Of a stretch of DNA of 39,528 nt, positions 8,491 through 16,063 are shown one piece after another. The first letter of the stretch is position 1. Each line of letters begins with the position of its first letter. This DNA comes from JAOADN01 sp046155885 (lineage in GTDB: Bacteria; Pseudomonadota; Alphaproteobacteria; Rhodobacterales; Rhodobacteraceae): NCBI GenBank assembly GCA_046155885.1, contig JBJXFU010000009.1, positions 1 through 39,528 on the forward strand, written 5' to 3'. The notes beneath the pieces are model-generated. The model was not told the origin of the DNA. It did no database searches and saw only the letters and a program-made list of their open reading frames with translations. The translations under genes and the position numbers were made by a program.

Positions 8491-9755
8491 GGCAGGGCCC
8501 CGATGTCCATGACATTCGTGCCCTTGGGCAGGGTCAGGTCGCGGAAGGTGGCGTTGGCGGCGATGACCCGGTCGAAGGGGCCTTTCTCGGCCACTTCGCG
8601 GCTGACCAGAAGCCGCTCGATGATCGGCAGGTGGCTGTAGGCATAGCCAAGGTTCGCGCCGACCAGTTTGGACGCGTCCACGGCGGGGTCGTAGATCGAC
8701 AGGTCGAAGCCTGCGGTCAGAAGGCGGCGGGCGAGGTCGATGTTGGGGCTTTCGCGCAGATCGTCGGTATGCGCCTTGAAGGCGAGCCCGGCCAGCAGGA
8801 CGCGCGCGCCGGGCCTCAGCCCCTTTGTCGCGTGAGTGTAGAGCCGGTGCTTGTGCGCCTCGTTCGAGCGGATGAGGTTTTCGACAAGCGGCAGGTTTTC
8901 ACCCACGTCCTGCGCGATGTATTGCAGCGCCCGCACGTCCTTGGGCAGGCACGAGCCCCCGAAGGCCCCGCCGGGGCGGAGGTAGTAGGGCGAGACGTTC
9001 AGCTTGGTGTCGCTTACGAATATCTCGTGCACCTTCGCGGCTGAAATGCCGAGCGCGAGGCAGACGCGGCCGAGCTCGTTGGCATAGGCGACCTTTACGG
9101 CATGCCAGGTGTTGTCGGCGAACTTGGTGAATTCCGCCTCGCGGTAGCCGGTGACGAAGACGGGGGCGGCGATGCCCCGGTTCAGCGCCTCCATCGCGGC
9201 GTTCGGCTGGCCATCGCAGGTGCCGATGACGATTTTCGGGGGGCTGAAGAAGTCCTTCACTGCGCTGCCTTCGCGCAGGAATTCCGGGTTGTAGACGATC
9301 TCGGCCTTTTCGCCGATCGCATCGCCCAGCGTCGCGCCGAAGATCGGCAGGATCAGGTCCTCGATGCTGCCGGGGCGGATCGTTGACCGGTAGGCGACGG
9401 TCAGCGGCGCGCCGGCGCGGTCCTTCACGGCATGCGCGATCTGGCGCGTCACATCGGCGATGTAGGACATGTTGTGCGACCCGTCCGCGCCCGAGGGCGT
9501 TCCGACGCAGACGATGGCCATGTCGGCATCGGCCAGATGCCCGCCGATCTGCGTGTCCGCCGCGATCAGCCCCGCCTTGTGCGCGTCACGCAGAAGCTCG
9601 CCCACCCCCGGTTCGACGATCGGGGCATGGCCGTCGGCGATGGCCTTCACCTTGCCCGCGTTCACGTCGATGCCGACGACGCGGTGGCCCTGCGAGGAAA
9701 TGCAGCAGCTTGCGGTGAAGCCTACGTAGCCCAGCCCGAATACGACAACCTTCAT
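8487..9755 (-). CDS. algD: GDP-mannose 6-dehydrogenase (AlgD-like nucleotide-sugar dehydrogenase)
   Basis: This 422-residue enzyme of the UDP-glucose/GDP-mannose dehydrogenase family has the Rossmann start VVVFGLGYVGF, the ICVGTPSG cofactor motif, NPEFLREGSAVKDF, and the catalytic cysteine C269 in GGSCLPKDVRAL. That last string, YYLRPGG before it and LAFKAHTDDLRESP after it match what I recall of Pseudomonas AlgD (catalytic Cys268) rather than the GGSCFPKD more usual in UDP-glucose dehydrogenases. The enzyme oxidises the C6 alcohol of GDP-mannose with 2 NAD+. The start at 9755 precedes the Rossmann motif directly; a GTG frame running back to 9845 adds 30 residues without family character. Context with manC and manB supports the GDP-mannose assignment. 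UDP-glucose specificity is the main alternative. Confidence 0.85.
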   Translation of the reverse strand: MKVVVFGLGYVGFTASCCISSQGHRVVGIDVNAGKVKAIADGHAPIVEPGVGELLRDAHKAGLIAADTQIGGHLADADMAIVCVGTPSGADGSHNMSYIADVTRQIAHAVKDRAGAPLTVAYRSTIRPGSIEDLILPIFGATLGDAIGEKAEIVYNPEFLREGSAVKDFFSPPKIVIGTCDGQPNAAMEALNRGIAAPVFVTGYREAEFTKFADNTWHAVKVAYANELGRVCLALGISAAKVHEIFVSDTKLNVSPYYLRPGGAFGGSCLPKDVRALQYIAQDVGENLPLVENLIRSNEAHKHRLYTHATKGLRPGARVLLAGLAFKAHTDDLRESPNIDLARRLLTAGFDLSIYDPAVDASKLVGANLGYAYSHLPIIERLLVSREVAEKGPFDRVIAANATFRDLTLPKGTNVMDIGALP

Positions 9756-9841
9756 CCACACATTCCGATCTGCCTGCCGCCCATTCCGGGCGCCTTGTTC
9801 CTGCCCTGCGCCACACCACCGACGGCCGCCGATGACGGCCT

Positions 9842-11272
9842 TCACGCCCGCTGGTAGATATCCTCGTAGCGGATGATGTCGTCTTCGCCGAGATAGCTGC
9901 CGCTCTGCACCTCGATAAGGTACATGGGCAGCTTGCCGGGGTTCTCCATCCGGTGCACCTCGCCCAGGGGGACGTAGATCGACTGGTTCTCGGTCAGCAG
10001 GGTGACCTTTTCGCCGACGGTGACCTTCGCGGTGCCCTGCACGACAACCCAGTGCTCGGCCCGGTGGACGTGGCTTTGCAGCGAAAGCCGCCCGCCGGGC
10101 TTGACCATGATCCGCTTCACCTGGAACCGGTCACCGAGGCAGAGCGTTTCGTACCAGCCCCAGGGGCGATGGTAGCGGGGGTATTCGTCGGCCTCCTTCC
10201 GCTTCTTCGCGGTCAGCGCATCGACGACCTCGCGCACCCTTTGCGCCTGCGTCATGTCGGCCACCAGGACCGCGTCGCGCATGGCGACCGCGACGATGTT
10301 CTTCAGGCCGAGGCCGACAAGCTGGATGCCGTCTTCGGACCGCAGCAACGTGTCTTCGCAGCCAATGGCGGTGACAGGTCCGATGGAAGCAACGCCCGCG
10401 CTGTCACGGGGGGTGACCTTCCAGACGGCGTCCCAGCTTCCGAGGTCGGACCATTCGACATCAAGCGGCAGGGCCGAGACGTTGGGGGCCTTTTCCATCA
10501 CCGCGTAGTCGATCGAGATCGAGCGGGCCTTTTCGTAGGCCGTGGCGTCAAGCCGGATGAATCCGAGGTCGAGGCTTTTCTTCTCAAGCGCCGCGCGACA
10601 GGGCGCCTCGAGGTCGGGCGCGAGTGCGCGGAAGGCATCGAGAATGGCGCGGACGCTGAAGAGGAATATGCCCGCGTTCCACATGTAGCGGCCCGACGTG
10701 AGCATCTTCGCCGCCGTCGCCGCGTCGGGCTTCTCGACGAAGGCCTTGAGCGGCGCGACGGCGCCCGATGCGGGCCGGTCGGGGAATTCGAGATAGCCAA
10801 AGCCGGTGGCCGGGCGGTCGGGGCGGATGCCGAACGTCACAAGGCGGCCTTCGCGCGCTGCGGTGGCGGCGGCGCGGACGGCTTCGGCCATCGTCCCGTC
10901 GCCCGCGATCAGGTGGTCGGACGGCACGACGATCATCAGAGCATCGGGCTGGTCTTCCAGTAACAGCGCCGCAGTCAGGATAGCGGGCGCGGTGTTGCGG
11001 GCGGCGGGTTCCAGCACGATCTGTGCATCGGTCACCCCTGCCTCGGCTGCCTGGTCGGCGACGAGAAAGCGAAAGTCGGCGTTGGTGACGATCACGGGTG
11101 GTGCGAAATCGGGCCCCGCGAAACGCGCAAGTGTCGCCTGGAACATGCTTTGGCCGCCGAAGGACAGCGCGAACTGCTTGGGGAACGCCTTGCGGGATGC
11201 GGGCCAGAGCCGGGTGCCCGAGCCCCCGCACAGCACCACCGGAAACACGTCGCCTCTTGCGGGCACGGCCAT
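9842..11272 (-). CDS. manC: Mannose-1-phosphate guanylyltransferase / mannose-6-phosphate isomerase
   Basis: This 476-residue bifunctional type II PMI-GMP (ManC/XanB/AlgA family) has the pyrophosphorylase signature VVLCGGSGTRLWPASRKAFPKQF at residues 10-34. FVEKPDAATA and NAGIFLFS are typical of the nucleotidyltransferase domain. A C-terminal cupin follows with RPWGWYETL, QVKRIMVKPGGRLSLQSHVHRAEHWVVVQGTA and a PLGEVHRMENPG motif, the isomerase zinc site. It forms GDP-mannose from mannose-1-phosphate and GTP, and mannose-6-phosphate from fructose-6-phosphate. It is the first gene of the operon running to 4190; the gap to the rhomboid gene upstream (11273-11366) is AT-richer and holds the likely promoter. 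Confidence 0.95.
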   Translation of the reverse strand: MAVPARGDVFPVVLCGGSGTRLWPASRKAFPKQFALSFGGQSMFQATLARFAGPDFAPPVIVTNADFRFLVADQAAEAGVTDAQIVLEPAARNTAPAILTAALLLEDQPDALMIVVPSDHLIAGDGTMAEAVRAAATAAREGRLVTFGIRPDRPATGFGYLEFPDRPASGAVAPLKAFVEKPDAATAAKMLTSGRYMWNAGIFLFSVRAILDAFRALAPDLEAPCRAALEKKSLDLGFIRLDATAYEKARSISIDYAVMEKAPNVSALPLDVEWSDLGSWDAVWKVTPRDSAGVASIGPVTAIGCEDTLLRSEDGIQLVGLGLKNIVAVAMRDAVLVADMTQAQRVREVVDALTAKKRKEADEYPRYHRPWGWYETLCLGDRFQVKRIMVKPGGRLSLQSHVHRAEHWVVVQGTAKVTVGEKVTLLTENQSIYVPLGEVHRMENPGKLPMYLIEVQSGSYLGEDDIIRYEDIYQRA

Positions 11273-11366
11273 ACCAATTCCTTCCCTGCTCGGGACCGTT
11301 TCAGAGCTATCAGATACTCAACAATGCGACATTATTCTGGCACAGGCCCGCCGATTGTTTACATTT
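11273..11366 (-). promoter_or_regulatory. Probable promoter/operator region of the manC operon
   Basis: This 94-base gap between the rhomboid gene and manC is markedly AT-richer than its surroundings. It holds two inverted AACAAT motifs, one on the + strand at 11320-11325 and one on the - strand at 11354-11359. The second is in the context GTAAACAATCGGC, which recurs at 19566. An AATAATG stretch lies between them on the minus strand and could serve as a -10 element. No sigma factor assignment is claimed. Confidence 0.4.
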
Positions 11367-12020
11367 TCACACCTCGCGCTTCCGCAGCGGCGGGCCGAGT
11401 AACCAGCCGAACGCGAAGCCGCCAAGATGCGCTTGCCAGGCCAAGACACCCTCGCTGACCCACCACTGCATGAGGTTCAGGACGATGACAAGCGCCAGCA
11501 CTGCGAGGCCGTAGACGGCCTTTCCGACGCCTCGGCGGGCTTCGCATTCGTCCGCCGCGAGCGCTCCGAAAAGCCCGAAGATGCCGCCCGAGGCTCCGAC
11601 CATCGGATCAGCTGTGGGCAGAATCAGCGCAAACGCCAGAGCACCGCCGAAAACAGAGGCAACGAACAGAAGCAGGAGTGCACCCTGGCCGAAGCGCACC
11701 CGGATCTGCCGTTCGAGGATCAGGAGGGTGATGACGTTGGCGATGAAGTGCCACGCTCCGGCGTGCAGAAAGGCATGCGTCAGGAACATGGTGACCGGTT
11801 GTCCGGGGAAGTTCGGGCGCCAGTTCCCGAGAAGCCCTGCCCAGAACGCCCCGTACTCAATCGCCGTCCGCCGCCATCCCGGATTCCCCCACAGGCCCAG
11901 GTCAGCACCCTCCAGAATGGCTTCGGCCAGCGCGGAGACACCGATGATGATGACCAGCGCGACTGGCCAGCGATTTGCGGCGGGGTAGACGCTTGGGCGG
12001 GCAGTTCCGGTCGCTGGCAT
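11367..12020 (-). CDS. Rhomboid family intramembrane serine protease
   Basis: This 217-residue membrane protein has about six helices. The rhomboid hallmarks are complete: HAGAWHFIAN (H86, H91, N95) in the second helix, the catalytic serine S144 in VGASGGIFGLFG, and the catalytic histidine H198 in QAHLGGFAFGWLLG. An active intramembrane protease is therefore expected. The gene lies 57 bases downstream of the exosortase gene on the same strand, so they may be co-transcribed. Rhomboid-like rhombosortases process GlyGly-CTERM anchors in other bacteria, but whether this one acts on exosortase clients or is a housekeeping rhomboid cannot be told from sequence. Confidence 0.92.
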   Translation of the reverse strand: MPATGTARPSVYPAANRWPVALVIIIGVSALAEAILEGADLGLWGNPGWRRTAIEYGAFWAGLLGNWRPNFPGQPVTMFLTHAFLHAGAWHFIANVITLLILERQIRVRFGQGALLLLFVASVFGGALAFALILPTADPMVGASGGIFGLFGALAADECEARRGVGKAVYGLAVLALVIVLNLMQWWVSEGVLAWQAHLGGFAFGWLLGPPLRKREV

Positions 12021-12077
12021 GAAACGAGCCTGCCGTTCCGCGGCGGCGGGCGCAAGGCGGGTCCGCGCGCCCGCCGG

Positions 12078-13676
12078 TCAGAAGGGAACGTAGGCCGGCA
12101 TCGGCTTGAGGCTTTCGGCCATGAAGCCGAGCAGGCGGCGATCGGCATCGTCGACGGTCTCGCCCGGACCGATCGGAGTCACGTAGCGGATCAGCGCGCC
12201 ATCAGTCCGGCCCAGGCGGAGGCTGTCGATCAGCACGCTCATCTTCGCGCTGAAGTCGTTCGAGATGCGCTTTCCGCGGCCTTCGAACCAATAGTACACG
12301 AGCTGTTTGGACAGCCCCTTCTGGATCACCGCGCGATTCGCGATGAACGTGCCATATCCGGACGCCGTCATGTCGACCGGCACTTCCTCGAACGAGAACA
12401 TTTCCCATCCGCCGGTGGGCAGGCAGACTTCCGGCGAGTGGATGCCCTGACCTTCCGTCTGCTTGGTGTAATAGGCGACGAAAAGGCTTACGAGCTGGTC
12501 GCCGGACGTCTGGAAGAAGGCGTTGAGGTAGTCGTCTGCCCCGAGAACCCGGGCGATGTCAGGCTCCAGCCGAGTGGTGTAGCTTTGCCAGCCGTCGATT
12601 TCGCGCGGGAAGACGATGAAGGGCTCGCGCTGGACTGCGGGCGCTTCCGGGGCCGGCAGGAACTGCCACGCGGCCGAGAACGCCGCAGTCACCGCGACGG
12701 CGGCGGCAAGGGCCCGGCTGGGGCGCAGCGAGAAGACCCGCGAGAGGATCGGCCCGAACCCCTGGAAATCGAGGTCGATCGCGACTGAAAGCGGCAACGG
12801 GTTCGGCGCGAGGAGCTGCAGCAGCATCGCGACCGTGAAGAGTATCCCGACGCAGATGAGGAAGATGACCCAGCCTTCGAAGAGATGGATGAAGCCTTCG
12901 GCCTGCTCGATCCCGTAGCTGTTCACGAGGATGCCGATGACCCCGATGCGAACCGAGTTCATCAGCACGGTCAGGGGCGCCGCCATCACAAGAAGCAGGG
13001 CCCGGTGCCAGAACGGCCCGCGGTAGAGGATCGCGAAGAGGTACGAGAAGCTGAGGATCGGGAAAAGGTAGCGCAGGCCCGAACAGGCCTCGGCGACCTG
13101 CAGCTTGTAGACGCCCAGGTCGATCACGTTGCCTTCCAGATATACCGGGACGCCCGCCATGCTCACGAACCAGACGCCGAGTTCGGATGAGACCGACTGC
13201 AGGAAGATGGTGAGCTTCCAGTAGAGGAATTGCGGCAGCGGCAGCATGAAGACCAGGTGTACGACCGGCAGCTGGTGGCGGATGCCGCGGCGCCAGCCGA
13301 AGACGGTCAGGACGATGCCTCCGACCCAGAGGATGATTGCATAGGTTACGATGTCGGCGATCCGCATCATGTTGCCGACCACGGCGACGGCCAGCGCCAA
13401 GGCTACGACAAGGACCCCAGGCCACCGCGCCACTGGCGCCCCGTCGTCGGCAGGCGCGCGGCGGAGTTCGCGTACGAAGAGGTAGAGCGAGATCAGCGGG
13501 ATGAGCGGGCCGTGGCTGTATTCGGCGGTGGACCACGCGCGGGCGAGCGACACAAAGCCGATCCAGAACGCGGGAAGCGAGGCGAGCGCGAGCAGGACAA
13601 GCAGAACGAACCCTACCCGGTCCCGCCAGGCGGCGGAACCTTGGGTCTGTCCGGGTTCGGCGGTCGTGTTTGCCAT
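12078..13676 (-). CDS. xrtD: Exosortase fused to an EpsI domain (XrtD, VPLPA-CTERM type)
   Basis: This 532-residue protein has two parts. Residues 1-300 are a multi-helix exosortase with the catalytic set C198 in AEACSGLRYLFP, R243 in NSVRIGVIG and H264 in EGFIHLFEGW. Residues 320-532 form a periplasmic EpsI/DUF3485 domain after one more helix, with HSPEVCLPTGGWEM. A fusion of this length is what I recall for the exosortase D family of Rhodobacteraceae, which recognises VPLPA-CTERM tails. Exosortases cleave and sort proteins with a C-terminal motif, helix and basic tail, usually in strains with an EPS locus like this one. No protein with such a tail is encoded in the window. The subclass call is less sure than the exosortase call. 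Confidence 0.92.
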   Translation of the reverse strand: MANTTAEPGQTQGSAAWRDRVGFVLLVLLALASLPAFWIGFVSLARAWSTAEYSHGPLIPLISLYLFVRELRRAPADDGAPVARWPGVLVVALALAVAVVGNMMRIADIVTYAIILWVGGIVLTVFGWRRGIRHQLPVVHLVFMLPLPQFLYWKLTIFLQSVSSELGVWFVSMAGVPVYLEGNVIDLGVYKLQVAEACSGLRYLFPILSFSYLFAILYRGPFWHRALLLVMAAPLTVLMNSVRIGVIGILVNSYGIEQAEGFIHLFEGWVIFLICVGILFTVAMLLQLLAPNPLPLSVAIDLDFQGFGPILSRVFSLRPSRALAAAVAVTAAFSAAWQFLPAPEAPAVQREPFIVFPREIDGWQSYTTRLEPDIARVLGADDYLNAFFQTSGDQLVSLFVAYYTKQTEGQGIHSPEVCLPTGGWEMFSFEEVPVDMTASGYGTFIANRAVIQKGLSKQLVYYWFEGRGKRISNDFSAKMSVLIDSLRLGRTDGALIRYVTPIGPGETVDDADRRLLGFMAESLKPMPAYVPF

Positions 13677-13834
13677 CAGCGTCGGTACTCGCCGGTTGCG
13701 GAGGGGTCAGGACAATCTAGGCCACGCAAGCGCGCGCGGCGAGCCGCGTGATACCCCGATTTAGTCTTTGAAACGAGACTGTGAAGGATGAGTTGGCCGG
13801 ACCGGAACAGTGGCCCGCCGCGGTCATGATTGGG
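13677..13834. other. Intergenic region between xrtD and the beta-barrel gene
   Basis: This 158-base gap is upstream of xrtD and downstream of the beta-barrel gene, both on the minus strand. It holds a weak inverted repeat AGTCT/AGACT with an 8-base loop near 13762-13779 and the only T/A-rich stretch nearby, so an xrtD promoter is plausible. No convincing terminator or gene was seen. Confidence 0.35.
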
Positions 13835-15313
13835 TCAGGGGCGGAAACTGAAGTTGCGGTTCAGCGACAGGAACACGGCATTCGAATGCGCCGGGCCCGA
13901 GGCGCTGCTGTCTTCGAGATGGCGGATGGTGATGCCCCCCCTGAGGTTCCAGTCGGCGGTAAGCGAACGTGAATAGGCGGCGTCGAAGGTCGTCCGTTCG
14001 ACACGCGGAGAGGCTCCCGCGCCGCCGTCATCGGACAGACCGTAATTGAGGGTCAGGTTCACCCGTGAAACGTTGTCGATATCGTAGCTGTAGCCGAGCG
14101 CGATGCGGGTATCGATGACGTCTTCGTCGGAGTTGTTGGTGTTAGATCCGCGCGAGAGCGAGGCGTTGAAGTTCGAGGACGCGAGCTGATAGCTGTAAGC
14201 GACCCGGCCGATCCAGTCGGTCGATCCGGACTGGCTGTGGGTCAGGCCGAGCGATGTCGACAGGGTGCCGCGCGGAAGCGTCAGCGAGCGGCTGAACTGC
14301 AGGGTCGAGCGCGCGCCGTTGACGGTTTGCGAGGTGCTCAGACTGACGCCGACGGTACCGTTGGCGAAAGTCTGGGTTAGGCCCACCTGGCCCGTCAGAC
14401 CCGACCTTGTGCTGGGCGTCCCCGACTTGATCGTGTCGATCTGGGTGTGGCCGAGTGAGGCATTGAGGACAAGCGCGGGGTTGATGTCCTGCCGTAGTCC
14501 GACCGAAAGGTCGATCGTCTCGCGGTCGGTCTGCGCCGCGTCGTTGGCCGAATACCATGTCTTCTGGGCGTTCGCCGTCACCTGGGTAACCGGCGAGACA
14601 TCGAAGCGGGCAGTCACGCCCGCAGTATCGCTCGTGGTGTCGAAAAGCCGCGGGTTGGTCGAGTTGGTGTAGTTCTTGTCGTCATGCCGCGCGCTGAAGG
14701 TCAGCCCGAAGGGCGCGCTCACGCCGGTTTCGAACCGGACGCCGGCATTGATAAAGGTGACGGTCCCGCCATCCGAGACCAAGCCGCCGCTGTTCTGTTC
14801 CTCCTGCTCGACCTGGAAGGGGTTCAGGAATTCCCGGTCCGCATGGCGGTAGCGTGCGTCGAGCGACAGGCGGGTATCCTTGCGGTCGATCGTATAGCGC
14901 AGGCGGACGTTCGGATCCTCGAACCCTGCGGGGGTCCGCCCGGGCAGATCGGCGAAGCGAAGGACGCCTGAGCCGGTCAGAGAGAAGCTGCTGGACGGTG
15001 TCGTGCTGGTCAGCCCGAAGTTCAGGCGGGTGTCCCAGATGAAGGAATTGCCCTGGGAGTTCGGCGTAAGCTGGAAGTTGTCGTCTGCTCTAAGTGAAGT
15101 GTCGATCCCGAAGTCGAACTGGAGTCCGCCGCCCCCTTGCGCCGCGCCGGCGGCCTGGGCCTGCGTGCCCTGTGCCGCCACGCCGGTCGCGGTTTGCGGC
15201 GGCAATCCCTGCTGATAGCCAAGGCCGCCCCCGCTCGCCTGCGGCGAGGCCAGGGACGGCCATGCGGTGGCTAAAGTCGCGATTAGCGCGATCTTGTTTC
15301 TGCTCAGCCCCAC
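13835..15313 (-). CDS. Outer-membrane beta-barrel protein of an exosortase/EPS system
   Basis: This 492-residue protein has a signal peptide (MGLSRNKIALIATLATAWPSLAS), a low-complexity Gly/Ala/Gln linker to about residue 65, then a long series of alternating amphipathic strands such as FGLTFSARHDDKNYTN, VARFDVSP and SLGLTHSQSGSTDW. It ends in FLSLNRNFSFRP with aromatic residues close to the C-terminus. This fits an outer-membrane barrel of the TIGR03016-like group seen beside PEP-CTERM/exosortase EPS loci. The start is a GTG at 15313, preceded by GGAAG, 13 bases after the export-protein stop, so the two are one transcription unit. The proposed role is an outer-membrane passage or partner for the polysaccharide; there is no enzymatic signature. 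Confidence 0.78.
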   Translation of the reverse strand: MGLSRNKIALIATLATAWPSLASPQASGGGLGYQQGLPPQTATGVAAQGTQAQAAGAAQGGGGLQFDFGIDTSLRADDNFQLTPNSQGNSFIWDTRLNFGLTSTTPSSSFSLTGSGVLRFADLPGRTPAGFEDPNVRLRYTIDRKDTRLSLDARYRHADREFLNPFQVEQEEQNSGGLVSDGGTVTFINAGVRFETGVSAPFGLTFSARHDDKNYTNSTNPRLFDTTSDTAGVTARFDVSPVTQVTANAQKTWYSANDAAQTDRETIDLSVGLRQDINPALVLNASLGHTQIDTIKSGTPSTRSGLTGQVGLTQTFANGTVGVSLSTSQTVNGARSTLQFSRSLTLPRGTLSTSLGLTHSQSGSTDWIGRVAYSYQLASSNFNASLSRGSNTNNSDEDVIDTRIALGYSYDIDNVSRVNLTLNYGLSDDGGAGASPRVERTTFDAAYSRSLTADWNLRGGITIRHLEDSSASGPAHSNAVFLSLNRNFSFRP

Positions 15314-15326
15314 CAGTCTTCCGCCT

Positions 15327-15929
15327 CTATTCGAACAGTTTGCGCTCCGGAATAACGATCACGTCGCCCTTCTTCAGCACAATTACTGGGGCCTTGGCGC
15401 CCTCTTGCACCGCTTTGTAGTTGAATTGGTAAACGGATTCCATGCCTGTTTTCGTATCGACGCGGCGCAGCTGGATGCGCTTGGTCGCTGCGAAGCGCGA
15501 GAAGCCGGATTGCGACAGGAACTGCAGGAGCGTGGTTCCGTACTCGACGTCGATGCGCCCGGGCCGGCTGGCTTCGCCCACCACGTAGACCGGCATGAGG
15601 TTCGCCGCCGCCGTGGCCGCGAGCGATGCCGGGGCGGCAAGCTGGCCCACCGACAGGAAGACCGTCGGCGCGGTCGAGAAGTTCGGGGCGAGCGCGCTGG
15701 AAATTGCGCCGCGAACCGAGTCGAGCGACCGGCCGGAAGCCTTCAGACTGCCGGCGAGCGGGACGCTGACGGTGCCGTCGGGCAGAACGAGCAGCGAGCG
15801 GTTCAGCGACGGATCCTCGAGGACCTCGAATTGCAAAACATCACCCGGCTGGATGGTGTAGGATCCCTGCGCAAACGCGGCAGGAGACAGGAACAGCGCG
15901 ATTAGCGCCGCCAAGAGGGCTCGGACCAT
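15327..15929 (-). CDS. Polysaccharide export protein (Wza/EpsA-like, PES-SLBB)
   Basis: This 200-residue secreted protein has a signal peptide ending PAAFAQ. The polysaccharide export domain (YTIQPGDVLQFEVLEDPSLNRSLLVLPDGTVSVPLAG) is at residues 24-100, and an SLBB-like beta-grasp domain (MPVYVVGEASRPGRIDVEYGTTLLQFLSQSGF) is near 112-145, with a final KKGDVIVIPE. No lipobox Cys and no C-terminal transmembrane helix are seen, so it is a short periplasmic form that probably relies on the neighbouring beta-barrel for the outer-membrane step. The gene is first in a two-gene unit with the beta-barrel. The start ATG is at 15929 and a promoter-like sequence lies upstream. Confidence 0.92.
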   Translation of the reverse strand: MVRALLAALIALFLSPAAFAQGSYTIQPGDVLQFEVLEDPSLNRSLLVLPDGTVSVPLAGSLKASGRSLDSVRGAISSALAPNFSTAPTVFLSVGQLAAPASLAATAAANLMPVYVVGEASRPGRIDVEYGTTLLQFLSQSGFSRFAATKRIQLRRVDTKTGMESVYQFNYKAVQEGAKAPVIVLKKGDVIVIPERKLFE

Positions 15930-15988
15930 TTTGTCACCCCAGTCTTCTGATTCGGCGCAAGACTACGCCCTACATGCACCAAAACAAA

Positions 15989-16018
15989 ATATTAGAGGCA
16001 TTTGTTGGGCATTGTTCA
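15989..16018 (-). promoter_or_regulatory. Possible promoter of the export gene
   Basis: Read on the minus strand there is TGAACA (16018-16013), an 18-base spacer, and TAATAT (15994-15989), about 60 bases before the export ATG. The -35-like hexamer overlaps an AACAAT motif found in several intergenic gaps of this locus. It is the best AT-rich hexamer pair in the 134-base gap; assignment is by eye. Confidence 0.4.
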
Positions 16019-16063
16019 CGCGTTGGAGCCATTCCGTGCCAAGCTCGCAACACAATGTTTCCT

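Noticed and set aside
16029..16048. TGGCACG-like sequence on the minus strand suggesting a sigma-54 promoter
   Set aside because: The -12 TTGC part is missing at the needed spacing.
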